A stretch of 5,849 nt of DNA from an uncultured Synergistales bacterium (GTDB lineage: Bacteria > Synergistota > Synergistia > Synergistales > Aminobacteriaceae). The position numbers and the translations under genes were made by a program. Location: the NCBI GenBank assembly GCA_905233335.1, contig CAJOED010000089.1, positions 1 through 5,849 of the forward strand. Reading direction: 5' to 3'. How positions within the stretch are numbered: the first letter of the stretch is position 1; each line of letters opens with the position of its first letter. Shown piece by piece: positions 1 through 5,849 of this stretch. Under the pieces are notes generated by a model, which had not been told where the DNA came from, did not search any database, and worked only from the letters and a program-made list of their open reading frames with translations.

Positions 1-21
1 AACTGGCAAAAAGCAAAACAC

Positions 22-28
22 AAGGAGG
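22..28 (+). promoter_or_regulatory. Ribosome-binding site of metF
   Basis: AAGGAGG ends 10 bases before the ATG at 39. It is a near-perfect Shine-Dalgarno sequence and fixes the metF start. No promoter can be judged in the 38 bases available upstream, so the gene may be internal to a longer operon. Confidence 0.85.
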
Positions 29-38
29 ATTTATCACA

Positions 39-926
39 ATGGAGAATTTTTTTGCGAAACTTGCACCGAGCTATACATTCGAGATTTTCCCGCCCAAAGG
101 CAATAAGAGCACAGAAGGCACTTACGGAGTCATTGACAGCCTCGTGAGCTTCAATCCCGACTTAATCAGCGTAACTTACGGCGCAGGAGGCTCAAGCAGA
201 GACAACACCGTAGAAATCGCTTCAGGCATTCAGAACAGGTACAACACATGCGGGGTCGCTCACCTTACGTGCGTCGGGACAACAAAAGACGACATCAAAG
301 CCATCCTCGACGAACTCAAAGCTAACGGCGTGCGTAATATTCTTGCGTTACGTGGAGACCTCAAAGACAAATCGGATCTCGGAGATTTTCACTATGCGTC
401 AGAACTCATCAAGTTCATCAAGGACAATTACGGCGACGATTTCGACGTGTTCGCGGCATGTTACCCCGAAAAACACCCCGAAGCTCCCACAATCGAGGAA
501 GACCTGCGGCACCTCAAAGAGAAATGCGATCTAGGAGTGAAGGCGTTAATCTCGCAATTATTTTTCGACAACGATATTTTCTGCGAATGGCGCGAAAAAG
601 CAAGGGCTATCGGTATCACACAGCCCATTATCGCCGGTGTCATGCCCATAACAGCAGCTGCACAGATCCCGAAAGTCGTCGAAATGTGCGGGGCTTCTGT
701 CCCTGAACGTGTGCGGCGTTTTGTCGAGGCTTACGGTCATCATCAGGGAGCTGTCAAAGAAGCCGGAATAGCTTACGCAACAGAACAGATAGTGGATCTT
801 CTTGCGCGTGATGTTGAGGGGATTCACCTGTACACAATGAACCAGGCAGACACAGTAAGACGAATTGACGCGGGTATACGTTCGGTGCTGTACGTGAAGC
901 GTTATGAAGTTCGCGCCGACAGATAA
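39..926 (+). CDS. metF: 5,10-methylenetetrahydrofolate reductase (MetF)
   Basis: This cytoplasmic flavoenzyme reduces 5,10-methylene-tetrahydrofolate to 5-methyl-tetrahydrofolate, the methyl donor for methionine synthase. The 295-residue product matches the usual bacterial length (about 296 in E. coli) and forms one TIM-barrel domain. Family motifs appear in order: FEIFPPK (14-20, with the conserved acidic residue E15), VTYGAGGSSR (45-54), HLTC (75-78), LALRGD (102-107, D107 near the flavin), a YPEKHPE segment (142-148), SQLFFDND (172-179), AGVMPI (199-204) and GIHLYTMN (261-268). The start is fixed by the AAGGAGG site and by the short lead into the first barrel strand. The last 23 bases overlap the next gene, which belongs to the same methyl-transfer pathway, so the two are very likely cotranscribed. 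The gene looks intact. No regulatory leader is visible because the window begins just upstream. Confidence 0.96.
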   Translation: MENFFAKLAPSYTFEIFPPKGNKSTEGTYGVIDSLVSFNPDLISVTYGAGGSSRDNTVEIASGIQNRYNTCGVAHLTCVGTTKDDIKAILDELKANGVRNILALRGDLKDKSDLGDFHYASELIKFIKDNYGDDFDVFAACYPEKHPEAPTIEEDLRHLKEKCDLGVKALISQLFFDNDIFCEWREKARAIGITQPIIAGVMPITAAAQIPKVVEMCGASVPERVRRFVEAYGHHQGAVKEAGIAYATEQIVDLLARDVEGIHLYTMNQADTVRRIDAGIRSVLYVKRYEVRADR

Positions 927-1497
927 ACTCATCACCGATGCCCTGCGGTATATGCGCGTTCCTCCTGACGGCCATAATGACGAGCTGACACATGCAGTCA
1001 GTGAAGCATTCTCCCGTCTTGAGGAATGTATTTCTCCGCGATGTACGTGGGGCAGGTTTCACTTTTCGCGTTCCGGCGGCGGCATTGACATAGAGGGAGC
1101 ACACATTCACAGCAGAGATATATTGCGGCTCACAGCAAGAAGTGATGAGTGCTATCTGATTGCGGCAACACTTGGCCACGAGGCAGACAGACAGATTACC
1201 CTAGCACAACAGAAAAATATGCTTGACGGACTAATGCTTGATGCCTGCGCAAGTGTGAGAATTGATGCGTTCGTCGACGAGTTCATGAAGAGAGAAATTG
1301 CTCCCGGACTACACGAAAACGAGTTCATGACATCGCGCTTCAGTCCGGGATACGGGGACTTGAGCATGAGCGTAACAGAAGACATTATCGCCATACTCGA
1401 CGCAACAAAAAGAATAGGCTTGGGCGTAACTCGTTCGCTGATGATGACACCGATAAAGTCAATTACGGCGATTGCAGGGTTGTTCTACAGGGCGTGA
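904..1497 (+). CDS. Stand-alone B12-dependent methionine synthase activation-domain protein
   Basis: The 197-residue product resembles the C-terminal AdoMet-binding reactivation domain of MetH but is encoded alone. In MetH this domain supplies S-adenosylmethionine for reductive methylation of inactive cob(II)alamin. Visible signatures are an N-terminal helix with ALRYMRVP (13-20), ATLGHEADRQI (88-98), LDACAS (112-117), RFSPGYGDL (145-153), equivalent to the E. coli RxxPGY AdoMet-binding motif, and MMTPIKSITAIAGL (180-193). No cobalamin-, folate- or homocysteine-binding module is present, so it should act in trans on a shorter methionine synthase encoded elsewhere. The ATG at 904 has no clear Shine-Dalgarno and lies 23 bases inside metF, suggesting translational coupling. 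The alternative ATG at 952 would cut into the conserved N-terminal helix and has no better site. The 3' end overlaps the convergent PHP gene by 13 bases. The family call is firm; the reactivation role is inferred from homology and the metF neighbour. Confidence 0.9.
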   Translation: MKFAPTDKLITDALRYMRVPPDGHNDELTHAVSEAFSRLEECISPRCTWGRFHFSRSGGGIDIEGAHIHSRDILRLTARSDECYLIAATLGHEADRQITLAQQKNMLDGLMLDACASVRIDAFVDEFMKREIAPGLHENEFMTSRFSPGYGDLSMSVTEDIIAILDATKRIGLGVTRSLMMTPIKSITAIAGLFYRA

Positions 1498-2270
1498 AAT
1501 TCCGGCCTCATTCCCTCGAACGTACAGAACTTCACGAAACCTATACCCCGTAATATCTCTTGTCCCTCGTCAATGTGTGCGCCGACATATTCCGGGTTGT
1601 GTGCGTCGCTCCCTATTGTGATGATTTCGCCGCCTAAATCCCGGTACAGTTCGAGAATTTCCCGGCTCGGCTGTGTGTCATGAAGTCCGTAACGCCAGCT
1701 TGATGTGTTGAGTTCTATTCCTTTTCCGTCGTGAATGGCTGTCGTGAGAATTTCGGCTATGATGTCGCGTACTTTCTCGAAAGGATATGCGCCGTTCATG
1801 TCGTAGCGTGTCATCAAGTCGAGGTGTGCCAGCACTGAATAATCATGATAGCTTTTCACGACCCGCAATAACTCCTCGTAATATCCACGGTTGTATTCGT
1901 CCTGAGATTTTCCGCGTTGAAAGCGTTGGTTCCAGAACTCAAGATTATTCACCTGGTGGACGCTCAATAGTATGAAGTCTAGATTGTTGCGGTATTGCGC
2001 AAATAACTTCTCGTACTGTCCTGCTGTGTGTGTCTGAACGCCGAACTCAAGCCCCGAACGTATCGTGATTTTCCCGGAAAGCTCACTACGCGCGCGCTCA
2101 ATCTCACGGAAATATGCAGGGTAATTCATGTCTGACTTTATGCCGTAGTCGACGTGTTCGGTGAAGCATATTTCGTCGAGGCCGGTGTGTATTGCTGTCC
2201 CTGCCTGCACTATCAGGGGCGTATTGCTGTCGTCGCTGAAATATGAATGAACGTGATAATCACAAAGCAT
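1485..2270 (-). CDS. PHP-family phosphatase, histidinol-phosphatase (HisJ/HisK) type
   Basis: The 261-residue protein is a single PHP (polymerase and histidinol phosphatase) domain, close in length to monofunctional histidinol-phosphatases of the Bacillus HisJ type (about 268). That enzyme hydrolyses L-histidinol phosphate to histidinol in histidine biosynthesis. The metal-ligand set of the PHP trinuclear site can be read: DYHVHS at the N-terminus (H6, H8), TEHVDYG (37-43, H39), GLEFG (73-77, E75), SVHQVN (103-108, H105), AHLD (148-151, H149) and SDAH (221-224, D222 and H224). IELNTS (185-190) is also typical. The start at 2270 puts the first metal-binding histidines at the very N-terminus, as usual, and follows purine-rich AAGGAGAG repeats. 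An intrinsic terminator separates it from carB upstream. No other histidine gene is present, so the substrate is inferred; a related sugar or nucleotide phosphate is possible. The PHP fold is near certain, the exact substrate moderately so. Confidence 0.82.
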   Translation of the reverse strand: MLCDYHVHSYFSDDSNTPLIVQAGTAIHTGLDEICFTEHVDYGIKSDMNYPAYFREIERARSELSGKITIRSGLEFGVQTHTAGQYEKLFAQYRNNLDFILLSVHQVNNLEFWNQRFQRGKSQDEYNRGYYEELLRVVKSYHDYSVLAHLDLMTRYDMNGAYPFEKVRDIIAEILTTAIHDGKGIELNTSSWRYGLHDTQPSREILELYRDLGGEIITIGSDAHNPEYVGAHIDEGQEILRGIGFVKFCTFEGMRPEFHAL

Positions 2271-2280
2271 TATTCTCTGT

Positions 2281-2296
2281 CTCTCCTTCTCTCCTT
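2281..2296 (-). repeat. Tandem AAGGAGAG repeat forming the ribosome-binding region of the PHP gene
   Basis: On the minus strand the octamer AAGGAGAG occurs twice with no gap (2296-2289 and 2288-2281), followed by 10 bases and the ATG at 2270-2268. Each copy contains the Shine-Dalgarno core GGAG. The proximal core lies 12 bases from the start codon, slightly long but usable; the distal one is too far away. The repeat is seen directly; its role in initiation is inferred. Confidence 0.65.
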
Positions 2297-2307
2297 ATCT
2301 GCTTACG

Positions 2308-2338
2308 AAAAAAACACCCCCCGCAATAACGAGAGGTG
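2308..2338 (-). terminator. Rho-independent terminator downstream of carB
   Basis: Read on the minus strand, CACCTCTCG (2338-2330) pairs with CGGGGGGTG (2323-2315) in a 9-bp stem with two G-U pairs. The loop is the six-base TTATTG, and a run of seven T follows (2314-2308). This is a textbook intrinsic terminator starting 16 bases after the carB stop codon. It is directional: on the plus strand the G-U pairs become A-C mismatches and no T-run follows. It should end transcripts from the carB operon, leaving the PHP gene dependent on read-through or on its own promoter. Confidence 0.85.
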
Positions 2339-2354
2339 CCACAAAATTTATTCC

Positions 2355-5300
2355 TCAATGAATCAGATTATGCCATTCCTTTATGCTTTTCAGGGACTGC
2401 GAATTATTACCTTTTGCCTTCACCGTCATAATTCCGTCGATAGCAGCATCAGCCGCCGCAAGTGTCGTAACATATGGTATTCTCATCTTCACAGCTCCGC
2501 GCCTTAATGCACTCCCTGACTGCGTAAGTGCTTTCTCTCTCGGAGTGTTGATTATCATCTGCACTTGTCCGTTGATTACGTAGTCCATAACGTCCGGCCT
2601 TCCTGTTCCGATGTTCTCACACTCAACGCCCGCCGCACACAAAGCCTCATACGTTCCCGACGTGGCAAGAATCCTGAAACCTGCATAGCTGAATTTCTGC
2701 GCAATCGGGGCAATGGCTTTCTTGTCCGCATCACTCACAGCGATTAACACAGTGCCGTTCATGGGAAGGGGTGCTCCGGCGGCTTCTTCTGCCTTGAAGA
2801 ACGCTTCTCCTGCCATTACCGCAAGCCCAAGAACTTCACCCGTTGACCTCATTTCGGGGCCAAGTACAGGGTCGACTTCCTGAAACATGTTGAACGGGAA
2901 CACAGCTTCTTTCACGCCCCAGTACGGGATTACTCGTTCGCCTAGAGTTTCGAGCGGTGAAGGTCTGCCGGTAAGTTCGCGGGTTATCGCCTCAACAGCA
3001 AGAGGTACCATACGGATCCCGCACACTTTCGACACCAACGGAACTGTACGCGACGCGCGCGGGTTTGCCTCAAGCACAAAGACTTTTCCGTTCTCGATGG
3101 CGTACTGAATGTTCATGAGGCCGACTACATGCATAGCCTCCGCAATCTTCCGGGTGTATTCCTTGATTGTTGCGAGTGCTTCAGGGGAAATATGCCGTGA
3201 AGGTAGTATGCAGGCACTATCCCCCGAATGTATACCGGCAAGCTCTATATGCTCCATGACAGCAGGAACATACGCATGAACGCCGTCGCAAATAGCATCA
3301 GCTTCACATTCGAGCGCATGATTGAGGAATCTGTCAATGAGTATAGGCCGGTCAGGAGTAACACCCACTGCCGCATTCACGTAATTTTCGAGGCTTGCTT
3401 CGTCGTAAACTATCTCCATTCCGCGCCCGCCCAAAACATATGAAGGACGTACCATTACGGGGAAACCTATTCTCTTTGCGACCTCGTGAGCCTCATCAAG
3501 TGTTGCCGCCATTCCTGACTCCGGCATGGGTATATTCAGACTGTCCATTACTGCCTTGAAGCGTCCTCTATCTTCTGCAAGGTCGATAATTTCGGGGGAA
3601 GTGCCCAAGATCTTTACGCCGTTGCGTTCAAGTTCCGACGCAAGATTCAGGGGGGTCTGTCCTCCGAACTGCGCAATGACTCCGACGGGTTTTTCCTCCC
3701 TGTAAATGCTCAAAACGTCCTCAAGCGTAAGTGGCTCGAAATATAATTTGTCGCTGGTGTCGTAGTCGGTCGATACGGTTTCGGGGTTGCAGTTCACGAT
3801 GATGGTCTCAAAGCCGAGTTTCTTGAGGGATTGCGCCGCATGTACACAGCAATAGTCGAACTCTATGCCCTGACCGATTCTGTTTGGCCCGCCGCCGAGT
3901 ATCATGATTTTTCTGCTGTCGGACACTATGTTTTTGCCGCGTAACTCGTTGTAGCTCGAATAGTAATACGCGCCGTCCTGTGTCCCGCTGACGTGTACGC
4001 CCTCCCAATGCTCAATGATGCCGAGAGCTTCACGGTGTTCTCTGATGTCCTGTTCGGGAATGCCGAGAAGTTTCGCCAGGTACTTGTCCGCAAAACCGTC
4101 CTTCTTGGCCTGAACGAGCACACTATCAGGGAGCTTTTTCCCCCTGAACGTCAATATATGCTCTTCCTCGTCAACGAGTGCACGAAGCTCCTCTATGAAG
4201 TATGCTTTTACGTGAGTGAGTTCATGAATCTCACTGACTGTTGCGCCCTTCCTCAAAGCCTCATACATCACAAAATATCTCTCGCTCGTCGGGTACTCCA
4301 AGAGTTTCAGCAGTTCGGATTTCGTCATGTCATGAAAATTTTTCACAAAGCCGAGTCCGTATCTGTCCTTCTCAAGTGAACGTACAGCCTTCTGCAATGC
4401 CTCACGGAAATTTTTGCCGATGCTCATTACTTCACCGACCGCCCGCATTTGTGTTCCGAGTTTGTCCTGTACTCCCTTGAACTTCTCGAACGCCCAACGC
4501 GCAAACTTCACGACGACGTAATCACCGCCCGGCCTGTACTTGTCGAGAGTGCCGTACTTCCCGCAGGATATATCACTCAACGCAAGCCCTGCCGCAAGTT
4601 TCGCCGACACCAGCGCAATCGGGAAGCCCGTAGCCTTTGACGCTAGAGCAGATGAGCGTGATGTTCGCGGGTTAATCTCTATGACAATGACGCGGCCTGT
4701 TTTCGGGTCATGCGCAAACTGTACGTTAGTCCCGCCGATTACGCCGATATGTTCTACTATCCTGTATGCCTGCTCCTGTAGCCTGGCTTGCAGTTCGGGG
4801 CTTATCGTCAGCATGGGCGCAACACAGAACGAATCACCCGTATGTACTCCCATCGGATCTACGTTCTCAATGAAGCATACAGTTATCATGTTGTTGTTCT
4901 TGTCGCGCACTACCTCAAGTTCGAGTTCCTCCCAGCCCAAAACGGACTCTTCAACAAGTACCTGATGAACTATACTTGCCTGTAGCCCTCGTTCACAGAC
5001 TGTCTTGAGTTCTTCGCGGTTGTACACGAGGCCGCCTCCCGCCCCGCCCATAGTGTAAGCAGGACGGAGCACAACGGGATAGCCGAGATTTTCCGCGATA
5101 TTCAGAGCCTCATCAACAGAGTATGCAACTTGCGAGCGTGCCATGTCGATATTGAGAGCCTGCATTGTCTTCTTGAACTCTATTCTGTCCTCTCCGCGTT
5201 CGATTGCGTCAGCCTGTACTCCGATTACTTGAACGTTGTACTTTGCGAGTATTCCGGCTTTATGGAGTTCCGCGCATAAGTTCAAGCCTGACTGCCCGCC

Positions 5301-5573
5301 CAAATTCGGAAGTAGTGCGTCGGGTTTCTCACGGGCGATAATTTGTTCGAGGCGTTCGATGTTCAGAGGCTCTATGTACGTGATGTCTGCCATTTCGGGA
5401 TCTGTCATGATAGTGGCTGGGTTTGAGTTCACGAGCACAATCTCATAGCCCAAAGACCTTAACGCCTTGCAAGCCTGTGTGCCGGAATAGTCGAATTCGC
5501 ACGCCTGACCTATCACTATAGGCCCTGAACCGATGATTAATATTTTGTGTATGTCTGTGCGCTGTCCTTGCAT
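2355..5573 (-). CDS. carB: Carbamoyl-phosphate synthase large subunit (CarB)
   Basis: CarB makes carbamoyl phosphate from bicarbonate, two ATP and ammonia delivered by the glutaminase subunit CarA, feeding pyrimidine and arginine synthesis. The 1072 residues match the E. coli length of 1073. The N-terminal carboxyphosphate half (about 1-400) shows GSGPIVIGQACEFDYSG (15-31), R130, R170, GGAGGG (176-181) and IEINPR (298-303). An oligomerisation segment follows (about 400-550). The carbamoyl-phosphate half (about 551-935) shows GGGPNRIGQGIEFDYCCVH (560-578), R669, R709, GGRGME (715-720) and LEANPR (834-839). The C-terminal MGS-like allosteric domain (about 936-1072) carries ATSGT and IINT. Both ATP-grasp sites look complete. 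The open frame extends to an ATG at 5630, but those 19 extra residues are basic, unlike the family, and overlap the upstream gene. The ATG at 5573, 7 bases after that gene's stop, aligns with the E. coli N-terminus. CarA is not in the window, unless it lies beyond the partial gene upstream. Confidence 0.97.
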   Translation of the reverse strand: MQGQRTDIHKILIIGSGPIVIGQACEFDYSGTQACKALRSLGYEIVLVNSNPATIMTDPEMADITYIEPLNIERLEQIIAREKPDALLPNLGGQSGLNLCAELHKAGILAKYNVQVIGVQADAIERGEDRIEFKKTMQALNIDMARSQVAYSVDEALNIAENLGYPVVLRPAYTMGGAGGGLVYNREELKTVCERGLQASIVHQVLVEESVLGWEELELEVVRDKNNNMITVCFIENVDPMGVHTGDSFCVAPMLTISPELQARLQEQAYRIVEHIGVIGGTNVQFAHDPKTGRVIVIEINPRTSRSSALASKATGFPIALVSAKLAAGLALSDISCGKYGTLDKYRPGGDYVVVKFARWAFEKFKGVQDKLGTQMRAVGEVMSIGKNFREALQKAVRSLEKDRYGLGFVKNFHDMTKSELLKLLEYPTSERYFVMYEALRKGATVSEIHELTHVKAYFIEELRALVDEEEHILTFRGKKLPDSVLVQAKKDGFADKYLAKLLGIPEQDIREHREALGIIEHWEGVHVSGTQDGAYYYSSYNELRGKNIVSDSRKIMILGGGPNRIGQGIEFDYCCVHAAQSLKKLGFETIIVNCNPETVSTDYDTSDKLYFEPLTLEDVLSIYREEKPVGVIAQFGGQTPLNLASELERNGVKILGTSPEIIDLAEDRGRFKAVMDSLNIPMPESGMAATLDEAHEVAKRIGFPVMVRPSYVLGGRGMEIVYDEASLENYVNAAVGVTPDRPILIDRFLNHALECEADAICDGVHAYVPAVMEHIELAGIHSGDSACILPSRHISPEALATIKEYTRKIAEAMHVVGLMNIQYAIENGKVFVLEANPRASRTVPLVSKVCGIRMVPLAVEAITRELTGRPSPLETLGERVIPYWGVKEAVFPFNMFQEVDPVLGPEMRSTGEVLGLAVMAGEAFFKAEEAAGAPLPMNGTVLIAVSDADKKAIAPIAQKFSYAGFRILATSGTYEALCAAGVECENIGTGRPDVMDYVINGQVQMIINTPREKALTQSGSALRRGAVKMRIPYVTTLAAADAAIDGIMTVKAKGNNSQSLKSIKEWHNLIH

Positions 5574-5579
5574 ATAAAT

Positions 5580-5590
5580 ATCACTTCTCT
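5580..5590 (-). promoter_or_regulatory. Probable weak ribosome-binding site of carB
   Basis: Minus-strand AGAGAAGTGAT lies 6 bases before the ATG at 5573 and matches much of the AAGGAGGTGAT anti-16S complement, with the GGAG core imperfect. It overlaps the last codons and the TGA of the upstream gene, so carB translation is probably coupled to it. It supports the 5573 start over the one at 5630. Confidence 0.45.
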
Positions 5591-5849
5591 GTTGTTTCTG
5601 TAATTTCTTCCTGAAGCGGTTTGTCCTCATCCGTCGTTATCTGTTCGGGTGTCGTAACCTCTTCGGGTGTTTCTGTCGGTGTCGGCTCTTCCTCGACGAC
5701 TGCAGGGGTCTCTTCCGGCTCTGTAGTTGCTGGTGTTACGGGTGCTTCTTCTACGGGAGCAGGGACTTCTTCGGTCGTTGTAGCTTCCTCTACTGCTGGT
5801 GCTTCCGGCGTTGCTTCTGTTGCGGGAGCAGGGGTTTCGTCCGTTGCAG
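5581..5849 (-). CDS. C-terminal end of an unidentified protein with an acidic Pro/Thr/Ala/Glu-rich tail (partial)
   Basis: An open minus-strand frame enters from the right edge and runs 88 codons to a TGA at 5583-5581, leaving 7 bases before carB. The visible protein is almost entirely Glu, Pro, Thr, Ala and Val, with stretches such as ETPAPATEATPEAPAVEEA and EEVPAPVEEAP. It has only two lysines (76 and the terminal 88), no aromatic residue and no cysteine. It contains no recognisable domain and should be a disordered, strongly negative extension of a protein whose folded part and start lie outside the window. The near-adjacent stop implies an operon with carB. CarA commonly precedes carB, but such a tail is not a usual CarA feature, so I do not assign it; a ribosomal, envelope or other protein with an acidic tail is equally possible. 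The frame choice rests on composition and on its stop sitting just ahead of the CarB start. Confidence 0.7.
   Translation of the reverse strand, partial: ATDETPAPATEATPEAPAVEEATTTEEVPAPVEEAPVTPATTEPEETPAVVEEEPTPTETPEEVTTPEQITTDEDKPLQEEITETTEK
5744..5838 (-). repeat. Divergent 69-bp-period repeat in the acidic tail
   Basis: The 26-base blocks at 5744-5769 and 5813-5838 agree at 21 positions, including an identical GGGAGCAGGG core on the plus strand. They lie 69 bases (23 codons) apart. On the coding strand they give ETPAPATEA and EVPAPVEEA. This points to expansion of the tail by internal duplication, although low-complexity codon use could produce part of the similarity. Confidence 0.4.

Noticed and set aside
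1..38. A cobalamin or S-adenosylmethionine riboswitch ahead of metF.
   Set aside because: Only 38 bases are available and they hold an A-rich stretch plus the ribosome-binding site. No aptamer can be seen or excluded further upstream.
558..1394. Minus-strand open frames opposite metF and the activation-domain gene.
   Set aside because: They lack domains and convincing starts and are explained by the codon content of the plus-strand genes.
2285..2326. A possible promoter for the PHP gene, with TTGCGG as -35 and AGATAA as -10 on the minus strand.
   Set aside because: The spacing is about 20 bases, both boxes are poor, the -35 lies inside the terminator stem, and the predicted start would fall within or after the ribosome-binding region.
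3993..4965. Several plus-strand open frames of 63-141 codons opposite carB.
   Set aside because: They lie antisense to a strongly conserved enzyme gene, overlap one another, and show no ribosome-binding sites or domain signatures. They are shadow frames.
5574..5580. A pyrimidine-responsive leader or attenuator ahead of carB.
   Set aside because: Only 7 bases separate carB from the upstream gene, so no leader RNA fits here. Any such control would lie upstream of the operon, outside the window.
5627..5849. A second open minus-strand frame in the right-edge region, rich in Arg, Ser and Asn, whose TGA overlaps the ATG at 5630 as ATGA.
   Set aside because: The ATGA overlap looks tempting, but the product is an implausible Arg/Ser/Asn-rich string with scattered Cys, the mirror of the Glu/Pro/Thr-rich frame. 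The acidic frame is a known kind of disordered tail, and its stop sits just before the family-consistent CarB start.
5576..5849. A plus-strand open frame opposite the acidic tail, rich in Cys, Phe and Arg.
   Set aside because: It is the antisense complement of Glu/Pro/Thr codons, which rarely give stops on the opposite strand. It shows no start site or recognisable domain.

Overview
This window looks like ordinary, densely packed bacterial chromosome with housekeeping metabolic genes. Shine-Dalgarno sites are AAGGAG-type, gene gaps are very short, and the base composition is balanced. The methionine-synthase reactivation domain is a separate small protein next to metF. From general knowledge, that arrangement occurs in Thermotoga and in various anaerobic Firmicutes and related lineages, so I lean towards an anaerobic, cobalamin-using bacterium (Firmicutes or Synergistota-like). 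This placement is a low-confidence inference. I see no mobile element, CRISPR array, tRNA or rRNA, and no sign of recent transfer.

Layout. Positions 1-1497 (+ strand) hold a methionine/one-carbon pair: metF (39-926), then a stand-alone cobalamin-dependent methionine synthase activation-domain protein (904-1497) whose start lies inside metF. MetF makes 5-methyl-tetrahydrofolate, the methyl donor for B12-dependent methionine synthase. The second protein is expected to rescue that synthase when its cobalamin is oxidised. The synthase itself is not in the window.

Positions 1485-5849 (- strand) read towards the first pair. In transcription order they hold the C-terminal end of an unidentified protein with an acidic Pro/Thr/Ala/Glu-rich tail (5581-5849, start outside the window), carB for the carbamoyl-phosphate synthase large subunit (2355-5573), an intrinsic terminator (2308-2338), and a PHP-family phosphatase of the histidinol-phosphatase HisJ type (1485-2270). 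The PHP gene and the activation-domain gene converge and overlap by 13 bp.

Two points differ from a naive ORF reading. The carB start is best placed at 5573 rather than 5630, giving 1072 residues. The upstream partial gene has no start codon in view, so it is easily missed. No gene-free stretch exceeds 300 bases; the largest gap (2271-2354) holds the terminator and a tandemly repeated ribosome-binding sequence. I found no convincing undescribed system. The points most worth checking are the acidic tail gene, the terminator just ahead of the PHP gene, and a shortened effector-domain loop in CarB.
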